Shown here: positions 1 through 7,077 of the stretch, piece after piece
Position numbering within the stretch: the first letter of the stretch is position 1
How the letters are laid out: every line of letters starts with the position of its first letter
Source: Mesorhizobium sp. B2-1-8
Lineage (GTDB): Bacteria; Pseudomonadota; Alphaproteobacteria; Rhizobiales; Rhizobiaceae
Length of the DNA stretch: 64,000 nucleotides
Direction of reading: 5' to 3'
Assembly: GCF_006442545.2 (NCBI RefSeq)
Contig: NZ_CP083952.1
Location: forward strand, 4,627,501 to 4,691,500
Position numbers and translations under genes: made by a program
The notes under the pieces: generated by a model
Seen by the model: the letters and a program-made list of their open reading frames with translations, nothing else
Database searches by the model: none
Told to the model about the DNA's origin: nothing

Positions 1-404
1 TAGTCGACTACCGCTTCGATATCCGCCTTTTGCTGGTCGAAACTGTAGGCGTAGCCGGCCGGCTTGTCCGACGCGCCAAAACCCATGTAGTCGAACGCGA
101 CGATGTTCTTGCCCGAGGCGGCCATGATCGGTGCGATGCCGTCGTATATATGCAGGTTGTCTGGAAAGCCGTGCAACATCACCAGTGTGGGGCCTTTGCC
201 GACATACTGGCGCGCATAGATCGTGTTGGCGCCCCGTGGAACCCGATGCTCCAGGAACTGCGGTGCCGCAGCGGGCTCAGCGACTGAGTGACGCCCGCTA
301 GCGGCCCAACCGAGCCCGGGGACAGCCGCGAATGCCGTCCCGCCCAACGCACCGATTAGAAAAGCACGCCTTGAACTCACGAATCGTTCGACTTGGATTT
401 CCAT
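1..404 (-). CDS. Tat-exported alpha/beta hydrolase (3' part beyond window)
   Basis: The first 134 residues of an alpha/beta-hydrolase-fold enzyme are visible; the rest lies left of the window. Residues 10-20 (SSRRAFLIGAL) form a twin-arginine signal with a hydrophobic core ending near AALA-type residues, so the protein is probably exported folded. Residues 78-83 (HGFPDN) are the oxyanion-hole turn, followed by the FDYMGFGASDKP strand-turn typical of haloalkane dehalogenase and epoxide hydrolase relatives. The nucleophile, acid and histidine would lie in the missing part, so the substrate cannot be named. The ATG at 404 is preceded by GGAG at a normal distance. It has no co-directional neighbour on its upstream side. 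Confidence 0.8.
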   Translation of the reverse strand, partial: MEIQVERFVSSRRAFLIGALGGTAFAAVPGLGWAASGRHSVAEPAAAPQFLEHRVPRGANTIYARQYVGKGPTLVMLHGFPDNLHIYDGIAPIMAASGKNIVAFDYMGFGASDKPAGYAYSFDQQKADIEAVVD

Positions 405-990
405 GGTCACAATCTCCGCTACGGTAAGACGAGGCAAGGAGCGGCAAAGAACGTCCCGGCCGTTTCCGGCCCTACGTTAAATACCTAAAACTCCGATTTC
501 TCGGACAAAGCGGCCATAATTGGGATATTCCAAGGGCAAATTCAACGGATCGAAGCACAGTCGGCCGAAGCCTCCATACGAAGGGAAGCACGCGAATGGT
601 CTTTGAATGAATCTTCCCCCCTAAGCAGCAAACGGGCGATCGGAACGAATGGCCGCTTTCGGGACGGCTCACTTTGCCGCATTGCCGCCGTTCAGCACGT
701 AGAACTGTAGAACTATAGGGAGGTTCATGCATACATTCACAACCAGGGAGGCACACGCGCCAAGAGGTCGATGCCTACTCAAATTTTTTCTAAACCGAAT
801 CTAATGTCCCAATTTGTCCCATAAGGCCACGCAATTCGGGGTGAGGCGCGACCCAGAAAGTTCGAAAAGCTTCCAGGTTCCCCAGCCAGATTCCATAGCA
901 CCAGTCACTCCGACCCTCGGTATTATTTGATGGCCGCGGGCGCGTTCCACTGGCTAAGCTCTGTGAGAATTTCCTGCATAAGGTCGCCTG
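405..990. other. intergenic region, 586 bp, no convincing gene
   Basis: No frame here has a ribosome binding site or a recognisable protein. The stretch 480-720 contains a perfect 10-bp inverted repeat (507-516 and 650-659) and CCGCTTTCGGG-type wording. From memory this resembles dispersed non-coding repeats of alphaproteobacteria. The left end holds the promoter of the hydrolase gene; the right end holds that of the two-repeat protein gene. Confidence 0.5.
507..659. repeat. 10-bp inverted repeat in non-coding DNA
   Basis: AAAGCGGCCA at 507-516 and its exact complement TGGCCGCTTT at 650-659 are separated by 133 bp. This may be a degenerate dispersed repeat; no transposase remnant is seen. 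Confidence 0.35.
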
Positions 991-1620
991 ATGGTCACTG
1001 ACACCGAGTTCATCCGCGAAAGCATCAGCCAAGGCTGCGTGATTCTTGCCGATGGCGAGTTCTTCATCGACAGGTTGGTGAAGTATATCGGCAACGGGAG
1101 GGTCCGATGGCACGTCGAATTTCGTGGACATCGAATCGACCTGACGACCGGCCAGCTCAAGAAGCAGCCTACGTTCCGAAGGAAGATGCTCGAACAGGCC
1201 GGCGTGCTGCCGCCGCAGCGTACCGGGGCCGGTTACAGGCGATGGGCCATCGATCTGAGGAAGAACGCCATCGAGCTTCCTTGGCGGGATAGACCGGTCG
1301 ATGCCGGTTTCGCCGTCGATAGGCTTGTCAGCCATGGGGGCGACCGGTGGATGGTTGAATACCAAGGCAAGGCAATCAAATTCACGACGACCAAACTGCG
1401 CAGGCAAACCAGTTTCCGCAAGAGGATGCTGCTCAAGGCTAAGGTGCTGCCGCCCCAACTGGACCCGGTTGCCTTTCGGAAGTGGGTGGACTGGCTGATT
1501 CAAAACGCCACGGAGGCCGCGCCGCAGGCCAGCGAAGCCTTGATGACCGAGAAAAGTTGGCTTGACGACCTGCCGGAGCTAGCCGGCTGGCAAAAAGAAG
1601 CGCCGTCCGAAAGCGACTAA
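991..1620 (+). CDS. uncharacterised protein made of two copies of one domain
   Basis: This 209-residue cytoplasmic protein is an internal duplication. Residues 24-94 and 107-173 align over their length: both begin F-x-x-DRLV, continue with a W-x-VE(F/Y)-x-G strand and (L/F)TT-x-x-L, then a basic helix FR(R/K)-x-ML followed by VLPP and a final (Y/F)R-x-W helix. The unit resembles a module (FR..ML...G..LPP......W) that I associate with phage and plasmid primase- or helicase-type proteins, which would make it a nucleic-acid-binding fold; that is recollection, not proof. No signal peptide or membrane segment is present. The ATG at 991 follows AAGG. Neighbours give no functional hint. Confidence 0.65.
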   Translation: MVTDTEFIRESISQGCVILADGEFFIDRLVKYIGNGRVRWHVEFRGHRIDLTTGQLKKQPTFRRKMLEQAGVLPPQRTGAGYRRWAIDLRKNAIELPWRDRPVDAGFAVDRLVSHGGDRWMVEYQGKAIKFTTTKLRRQTSFRKRMLLKAKVLPPQLDPVAFRKWVDWLIQNATEAAPQASEALMTEKSWLDDLPELAGWQKEAPSESD

Positions 1621-1659
1621 CAGGGCGTCGGCCACCCTCCCCGGGCAGCCAATTACCAT

Positions 1660-2052
1660 TCATGGAATGCTGAAGGGCACCGAGTCCGCAACCGTTCCGT
1701 CGATGGCCAAATCAACACGATAGGTGCCCGCCGGCCATCCCGCCGTGGGTTTGGTGAGTTGTGAATCAGCCTCGTTGTTCGCTCCGACGTCGAGGTCGAC
1801 CTTGTCGATAGTATAGTTTTCCGGTGCCGCACCGTGGGAATCGACCGAGACCCAGGAGAATGTGATTTTCGATGTGGGCGCGATATCCACCAAATCGGCC
1901 GACACATAAATCACCGGTGTGTCGGCAGGGAAATTGCTCTGAGACGTTTCCCCGTCCTTCGTCGCGGAAAGGACAATGTTATCGAAGCCGGCCGCCTGGG
2001 CCGGCAAGCTGAGGGCCGCCAAGGCGGCAATGGCAACTAGAACTGATTTCAA
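1660..2052 (-). CDS. secreted protein of unknown function
   Basis: A 130-residue protein with a clear signal peptide (hydrophobic residues 4-17, cleavage after AQA at 20-21). The mature part is acidic and beta-rich, with alternating hydrophobic stretches such as KITFSWVSVDSHG and GTYRVDLAIDG, suggesting an immunoglobulin-like beta sandwich in the periplasm. It has no cysteines and no recognisable catalytic motif. The start codon appears to be TTG at 2052, supported by a strong GAGGAG ribosome binding site about 8 bases upstream and by the signal peptide starting right there. It is a single-gene unit; the function is unknown. Confidence 0.75.
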   Translation of the reverse strand: MKSVLVAIAALAALSLPAQAAGFDNIVLSATKDGETSQSNFPADTPVIYVSADLVDIAPTSKITFSWVSVDSHGAAPENYTIDKVDLDVGANNEADSQLTKPTAGWPAGTYRVDLAIDGTVADSVPFSIP

Positions 2053-2122
2053 GACCTACTCCTCGGACTTGGTTAGTGGCCCCGCAAATCAGGGGGCGAA
2101 GCGGCGCTTTGGGCGGATGTCC

Positions 2123-2809
2123 TCAGCCCAGCCATTTGTCGTAGTCAGCCACCAGCAGGTGCAATGGCGGCGTATCTTCCTCGATATCCGCGAAACGGCC
2201 GATCGGCTCGCGGAAGACATTGTCGGTGCGATCGTCATTGACGGTCGACACCTCGCCGATCAGGACATCCTTGCCCTCGGCCCAGAAGGCGTGCCAGACG
2301 CCGGGCAAAAGCGTGACGCTCTGGCCGGGATCTAGCTTCAGTAGCCCGCCAGCCGGCAGCCGATGGATAGTTCCGTCGACGGGCACCGACACTTCGGCCC
2401 TGGGATCGATACCGCCGTCGCGATCATGCATGAACAGTTCAAGCACCAGCTTGCCGCCGCCGCGGTTGATGATGTCCTCGGCCTTGATGTTGTGACGGTG
2501 CATCGGCGACATCTGGTCCTTGCGCGAGATCATGATCTTTTCGGCATAGAGCATGCCCATGCCCTTCTTCATGTCCTCGTAGCGGCCGTTGCGAACGGTG
2601 AACAGGAACAGGCCGAGATCGTCGAACTTGCCCTGGCCGTAGTCGGTGATGTCCCAGCCGAGCCGTGAGGTGAAGATGGCCGAGGAATCGACCTGGCGCG
2701 CCTTCATCTCTTCCGGCGACCAGTAGGCGAAGGGCGGCATGATGTAGCCGAACGAGCGGATGAAAGCGTCGGCTTCGCGGATGATGTCGTTGATGGCGGA
2801 GCGTTTCAT
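2123..2809 (-). CDS. D-lyxose/D-mannose-family sugar isomerase
   Basis: A 228-residue cupin-fold enzyme of the D-lyxose ketol-isomerase family, which interconverts D-lyxose with D-xylulose and often D-mannose with D-fructose using Mn2+ or similar. The likely metal ligands are all present: His104 and His106 (PMHRHN), Glu111 and His173 (GVWHAFW). Length fits the family (about 225-230 residues). The ATG at 2809 was chosen because the protein then begins at MKRSAINDIIREAD, as in the family; upstream codons would run into the divergent promoter region. It is divergent from the PLP enzyme at 2996, with about 190 bp between. No sugar transporter or kinase is adjacent, so the true sugar substrate is open. 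Confidence 0.85.
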   Translation of the reverse strand: MKRSAINDIIREADAFIRSFGYIMPPFAYWSPEEMKARQVDSSAIFTSRLGWDITDYGQGKFDDLGLFLFTVRNGRYEDMKKGMGMLYAEKIMISRKDQMSPMHRHNIKAEDIINRGGGKLVLELFMHDRDGGIDPRAEVSVPVDGTIHRLPAGGLLKLDPGQSVTLLPGVWHAFWAEGKDVLIGEVSTVNDDRTDNVFREPIGRFADIEEDTPPLHLLVADYDKWLG

Positions 2810-2824
2810 GATCGGGACCCTTCG

Positions 2825-2841
2825 TGTCGATTTTTCCGACA
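2825..2841. promoter_or_regulatory. small inverted repeat in divergent promoter region
   Basis: TGTCG at 2825-2829 and CGACA at 2837-2841 form a 5-7-5 inverted repeat just upstream of the sugar isomerase start, between two divergent genes. It could be an operator, but it is short. Confidence 0.25.
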
Positions 2842-2995
2842 AATCGCATAGCCGAACGCCGGGGCGGTGTCGATCCATCTTGCCTGTTCGAGCCTTGCAC
2901 GCTCTCGCGCATGGCCCACCGATCCGGCCCGCTGGCCGCGTGACATCACGCGCTTTCGGGCTCATAACCCGCGCGAACTGCACGGGATATAGCCA

Positions 2996-4054
2996 ATGCC
3001 GACCATCCATGATCTCGATACGCCGTCGATCCTCATCGATGCCGCACGCGCCGAGGCCAACATCGCCCGCGCACAGGCCCATGCCGACAAGAACGGGCTG
3101 AAGCTCAGGCCGCACATCAAGACGCACAAGCTGCCTTACTGGGCGAAGAAGCAGATGGCGGCGGGTGCGGTGGGCATCACTTGTCAGAAGATCGGCGAGG
3201 CCGAGGTGATGGCCGACGCCGGGCTGACGGATATCTTTCTCCCCTACAACATTCTTGGCCGCGCCAAGCTCGAACGGCTGAAGGCCCTGCATGGCCGGGT
3301 GACGCTGTCGGTGACAGCCGACAGCGCGCAGACGCTGGAAGGGCTCGCCGCCACCTTCACCGATGCCGGGCACCCGCTATCGGTATTGGTCGAATGCGAC
3401 ACCGGCATGGGACGCTGCGGCGTGCAGACGGCCGATGAAGCGGTTGCGCTGGCGAGAGTGATCGACAAGGCAGGCGGGCTTACGTTTGGCGGGCTGATGA
3501 CCTATCCGGCCGCCGGCCGGGCAGTGGAGGCCGAAGCCTGGCTTGCCGACGCCAAACAGGCGCTGGCCGCTTCAGGGCTCGCCTGTGAGCGCATCTCCAG
3601 CGGCGGCACGCCTGACATGTGGCGTTCCCCCGATGCCTCCGTCGTCACCGAATATCGGCCCGGCACCTATATCTATCTCGACCGCTACCAGGTCGCCAAA
3701 GGCGTCGGCGGCCTCGACGATTGCGCGCTGACGGTGCTGGCAACCGTGGTCAGCCATCCGACAGCGACGCGCGCCATTCTCGATGCCGGCAGCAAGGCGC
3801 TGTCCAGCGATACGCTGGGGCTAAAGGATTTTGGCGAGTTGATGGGCGTCCCGGGAGCGCTGGTGACGGGCCTGAGCGAGGAGCACGGCACGGTCACGCT
3901 TGCCGGCGATGGCAAGGTAAGCATCGGCGAGCGCGTGCGTGTCGTGCCGGACCATTGCTGCGTCGTCACCAACCTGTTCAACGAGATCAATCTGATCGAT
4001 GGTGAGACGGTGCTGGAAACGCTGCCGGTGGCAGCGCGCGGACGGATGGGGTGA
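2996..4054 (+). CDS. D-threonine aldolase / D-serine dehydratase-like PLP enzyme
   Basis: A 352-residue fold-type III (alanine-racemase-like) enzyme. The PLP lysine is Lys42 in RPHIKTHK. The C-terminal metal pair His320/Cys322 (PDHCC) matches the His-x-Cys Zn site of D-serine dehydratases and related D-threonine or 3-hydroxyaspartate aldolases. The family cleaves or dehydrates D-beta-hydroxy amino acids in the cytoplasm; which of these reactions applies cannot be decided from sequence. Its stop is only 4 bp from that of convergent ccmC. It is divergent from the sugar isomerase, but no metabolic link is obvious. The ATG start gives the standard N-terminus (LDTPSILID). Confidence 0.85.
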   Translation: MPTIHDLDTPSILIDAARAEANIARAQAHADKNGLKLRPHIKTHKLPYWAKKQMAAGAVGITCQKIGEAEVMADAGLTDIFLPYNILGRAKLERLKALHGRVTLSVTADSAQTLEGLAATFTDAGHPLSVLVECDTGMGRCGVQTADEAVALARVIDKAGGLTFGGLMTYPAAGRAVEAEAWLADAKQALAASGLACERISSGGTPDMWRSPDASVVTEYRPGTYIYLDRYQVAKGVGGLDDCALTVLATVVSHPTATRAILDAGSKALSSDTLGLKDFGELMGVPGALVTGLSEEHGTVTLAGDGKVSIGERVRVVPDHCCVVTNLFNEINLIDGETVLETLPVAARGRMG

Positions 4055-4058
4055 ATTT

Positions 4059-4820
4059 TTAGGCCGGCCTCTCGGCCTGCCGTGCCGCTACCCTGCGCAT
4101 GGCAATAACTCGCCGGCGCCGGATTTCGGTGCGCATCGCCATCAGATGCAGCGTAAAGAACAGCACGGTAAAGCCGACGGCCATCACCAGCAGCGGCCAG
4201 AGTAGGCTGGGATCGATGGTCGGACCATCGAGCCTGAACACTGAAGCCGGCTGGTGCAGCGTGTTCCACCAGTCGACCGAGAATTTGATGATCGGAATGT
4301 TGATGAAGCCGACCAGCGTGATGATGGCGGCGGCCCAGGCGGCGCGGCTGGCATCGTCCAGCGCACGGGTCAGCGCGATGATGCCGAGATACATCAGGAA
4401 CAGCACGAAGACCGAGGTCAGCCTTGCATCCCAGACCCACCAGGTGCCCCACATCGGCTTGCCCCAGATCGAACCGGTGATCAGCGCCAGAGCGGTGAAG
4501 ACGGCACCGATGGGGGCGGCTGATTTGAGCGCGACATCGGCTAGCGGATGGCGCCAGACCAGCGTGCCGAGCGCAGAGAGCGCCATCAGCGTGTAGCACA
4601 TCATGGCGAGCCAGGCGAAAGGCACATGGATGTACATGATGCGCACCGTGATGCCTTGCTGGAAATCCTCGGGCGCGGTGAAGCTCATATAGAGGCCGAC
4701 CGCGAGGATGAGCGCGGCGAGCGCCGCCAGCCACGGCACAAGCCTGTCGGCCAGCCCGACGAACCGCGTCGGATTGGCGAGATCGGTCCAGCCGCTCAGG
4801 CGTGAGGTGGTGTCACTCAT
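4059..4820 (-). CDS. ccmC: cytochrome c maturation heme-handling protein CcmC
   Basis: A 253-residue integral membrane protein with about six hydrophobic segments. The periplasmic tryptophan-rich signature WGTWWVWD (124-131), which contacts heme before its transfer to CcmE, is intact, as is a conserved His65 in YIHVPFAW. CcmC acts in System I cytochrome c biogenesis in the inner membrane. In most relatives it sits in a ccmABCD(G) cluster; here ccmA, ccmB, ccmD and ccmE are not next to it. It lies 112 bp downstream of ndvA on the same strand, with an imperfect palindromic repeat between, so it probably has its own promoter or weak read-through. Confidence 0.93.
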   Translation of the reverse strand: MSDTTSRLSGWTDLANPTRFVGLADRLVPWLAALAALILAVGLYMSFTAPEDFQQGITVRIMYIHVPFAWLAMMCYTLMALSALGTLVWRHPLADVALKSAAPIGAVFTALALITGSIWGKPMWGTWWVWDARLTSVFVLFLMYLGIIALTRALDDASRAAWAAAIITLVGFINIPIIKFSVDWWNTLHQPASVFRLDGPTIDPSLLWPLLVMAVGFTVLFFTLHLMAMRTEIRRRRVIAMRRVAARQAERPA

Positions 4821-4890
4821 GCGACTTTACATAGACCGCCGACGCGTTTGGGGCAATCGAGCGGCGGTGTCGCAGGCGTAGAGGCGTCTT

Positions 4891-4922
4891 CCTTCCCCCT
4901 GTGGGTCCCCTGTGGGAGAAGG
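4891..4922. repeat. dispersed palindromic repeat, copy 1
   Basis: An imperfect palindrome between ndvA and ccmC; its outer arms CCTTC/GAAGG pair exactly. It shares the core CCCCCT-GTGGGTCCC with the sequence at 24255-24288, so the two look like members of one intergenic repeat family. Confidence 0.5.
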
Positions 4923-4932
4923 AAAAAACTGC

Positions 4933-6705
4933 TCAGGCTGCCTCGCCCTGCACCGAGCGGCTGAGGCGGCGGACTTCCTCGTCGTTGAGCAGGCCGCCGG
5001 CGCGCAGCAGGCTGGCGAAACGGCCGTTGCGCAGCGACAGCTCGGCGAAGCCACCCATCTCGACCACCTTGCCCTTGTCCATGAACACGACCAGATCGGC
5101 GTCGCGAACGGTGGTCAGGCGGTGGGCGATGATGAAGGTGGTGCGGTCGCGGCGCAATTCATCGATCGCTTCCTTGACGCGATCCTCGGTCTCGACGTCG
5201 AGCGCGCTGGTCGCCTCGTCGAGCACCAGGATCGGAGCATCCTTCAGCACGGCACGGGCAATGGCGATGCGCTGGCGCTCGCCGCCCGACAGCTGGCCGC
5301 CACGTTCGCCGACCACCGTGTCGTAGCCATTGCTCTTGGCCAGGATGAAATCCTGCGCCGCGGCCGCGGCGGCGGCGGCATGGATCTCGTCGTTGGTCGC
5401 GTCGGCACGGCCGACCCGGATGTTGTCCTCGATCGAGCGGTTGAGAAGCCCGGCATCCTGGAACACGGTGGCGATCGAATGGCGCAGCGACTTGCGGGTC
5501 ACGGTGCGGGTGTCGATGCCGTCGATCAGGATACGGCCGCTGGACGGCGAGAAGACGCGCTGCAGCAAATTGATGAGCGTGGTCTTGCCCGCACCCGTCG
5601 GCCCGACAATGGCGACGGTCTGGCCAGCCTGGACCTCAAAGGATACATCGCTGACGCCCTGCCCCGAATTGGGGAACTCGAAGCTGACATCCTCGAAACG
5701 GACATGACCGGTGACGTTGGCAAGGTCGCGCAGGCCGTCCGGCTCGGCGGTGTCGGCGGCCGAGTCCTCGAGGCGGTAGAAGTCCTCGAGCTTGGCGCGC
5801 GCCTCGGAAATCTGAGTGGTGAAGGCCGACATCTGGTCGAGACGGGCGATCAGCATTCCGGCAAAGCCGGTGAAGGCGACGACGTCGCCGACGCGGAGCT
5901 GGCCACGGGTCACGAGATAAGCGCCGATCGACAGCACGATCATCATCGAGATGGTCGAGGACAGGCGGTTCAGCGCATTGGCGATCGCCCACCAGTCGAG
6001 CACAGGATTCTGCGCGTCGAGCAGCCCCTTGACGTAGCGCTTCAACGCCGCGGTTTCATGGCCGATGCGGTTGTAGCTCTGCAGCACGGCGACATTGCTG
6101 ACGCTATCGGTCACATGGGCAAACACGGTATGATAGTGACGCTCGACGGCGGTCTGCCCCGACTTGGTGCGGCGCATGACGATACGGCCGATACCAACGT
6201 AAAGCACGCCGAGGCCAAGCAACACAATGGACATGCGGACATCCATCGCAAGCGCGGTCGGCACCAGCAGCACCAGCGCAATGGCCGTCGAAAGATGCAC
6301 GCGCATGAATTCGAGCCACAAGCTGAAAAGGGTTTCGACGGCGCGCAGCAGCGTGTGCAGCGAATTGGACGTGCCGCGTTGGTGATGCCAGGCGAGCGGC
6401 ATGGTGATTACGCGCTCGAAGGACTGGCACAATACCTCCGAACGACGGGCATGGGCGAAGCGGTCGGCGCCACGCGCCACCAGCACGAAGGCTATGACAT
6501 TGAAGAGACCGAGAGCTGCCCAGACCGCGAGCGTCGAAAACACCGGACCTTTTTCAGAAATAGCGCCGATCACCCGGCCTAAAAGGATCGGCTCGAGGAT
6601 GGCTATGGCTGCAAGCGCGACGTTGGCCGCACAGATCAGCGCGACGCGCTTCTTGTCGGCAGCCAGATACCCCAGCGCTCTCCAATAGATCTGCAGAAGT
6701 GACAC
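4933..6705 (-). CDS. ndvA: cyclic beta-(1,2)-glucan ABC exporter NdvA
   Basis: A 590-residue fused ABC exporter. An N-terminal half with about six membrane segments (to residue ~300) is followed by a nucleotide-binding domain with Walker A GPTGAGKTT near 370, signature LSGGERQR near 472 and Walker B ILVLDEATSALD near 493. Length and the N-terminus MSLLQIYWRALGYL match NdvA/ChvA of rhizobia and Agrobacterium, which move cyclic beta-1,2-glucan to the periplasm for osmoadaptation and host interaction. The start is GTG at 6705, with GGAG upstream. It lies downstream of ndvB on the same strand but is separated by 372 bp including a strong hairpin, so it is probably transcribed from its own promoter. 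Confidence 0.95.
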   Translation of the reverse strand: MSLLQIYWRALGYLAADKKRVALICAANVALAAIAILEPILLGRVIGAISEKGPVFSTLAVWAALGLFNVIAFVLVARGADRFAHARRSEVLCQSFERVITMPLAWHHQRGTSNSLHTLLRAVETLFSLWLEFMRVHLSTAIALVLLVPTALAMDVRMSIVLLGLGVLYVGIGRIVMRRTKSGQTAVERHYHTVFAHVTDSVSNVAVLQSYNRIGHETAALKRYVKGLLDAQNPVLDWWAIANALNRLSSTISMMIVLSIGAYLVTRGQLRVGDVVAFTGFAGMLIARLDQMSAFTTQISEARAKLEDFYRLEDSAADTAEPDGLRDLANVTGHVRFEDVSFEFPNSGQGVSDVSFEVQAGQTVAIVGPTGAGKTTLINLLQRVFSPSSGRILIDGIDTRTVTRKSLRHSIATVFQDAGLLNRSIEDNIRVGRADATNDEIHAAAAAAAAQDFILAKSNGYDTVVGERGGQLSGGERQRIAIARAVLKDAPILVLDEATSALDVETEDRVKEAIDELRRDRTTFIIAHRLTTVRDADLVVFMDKGKVVEMGGFAELSLRNGRFASLLRAGGLLNDEEVRRLSRSVQGEAA

Positions 6706-7077
6706 TTCAGCTACTCCGCCAACTTTCTATTGTGCCCAATACCAATATTGTGCACTGCACCATTTCCTGACACGTAACGGTTGATGCGTCGCAAAACAAT
6801 GCCCGTCTATCGCTTCCGTTCCCATTTAGCGAACAAAAGATAACGACGATACGAAATCTGACGTGATCACCTAACGGTTTGAGATAAAAGGTGAAATGTC
6901 AGCCTTGCGGCAAAATCATGGCAGCCGTCGAGCAGTGCCACATTTTTAATCACCGCGAGCTTGCACAGTTGGTTTCGGGCATGTTTGGCGGGGGGCCCAC
7001 AGATCGCGCGCAAGTAAACAGGGCGCGGCGGCGCGCGTCCCGGAGGACGCGCGCGCTTCTGACCTAAACTGCTGATT
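6706..7077. other. ndvB-ndvA intergenic region, 372 bp
   Basis: No gene is seen. Near the ndvA start there is a direct repeat TATTGTGC (6728-6735 and 6746-6753, 18-bp period) overlapping the palindrome CAATATTG (6743-6750), a possible operator or promoter element for ndvA. The middle is AT-richer than the flanks. A GC-rich hairpin follows the ndvB stop at 7031-7054. Confidence 0.5.
7031..7054 (-). terminator. perfect GC hairpin after ndvB
   Basis: Arms 7031-7040 (GCGCGCGTCC) and 7045-7054 pair perfectly around a CGGA loop, 23 bp beyond the ndvB stop. On the transcribed strand only a short U-poor stretch follows, so it may be a pause or mRNA-protecting hairpin rather than a full intrinsic terminator. 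Confidence 0.6.

Noticed and set aside
472..756. 94-codon minus-strand frame in the first intergenic region
   Set aside because: No ribosome site, odd Cys/Arg-rich composition, and the DNA looks like a non-coding repeat.
790..1503. 237-codon minus-strand frame opposite the duplicated-domain protein
   Set aside because: The plus-strand frame has conserved residue patterns between its two repeats, which only makes sense if that strand is coding.
4912..6582. 556-codon open frame opposite ndvA
   Set aside because: Antisense shadow of a clear ABC exporter gene; composition is Arg/His/Ala/Gly-rich nonsense.
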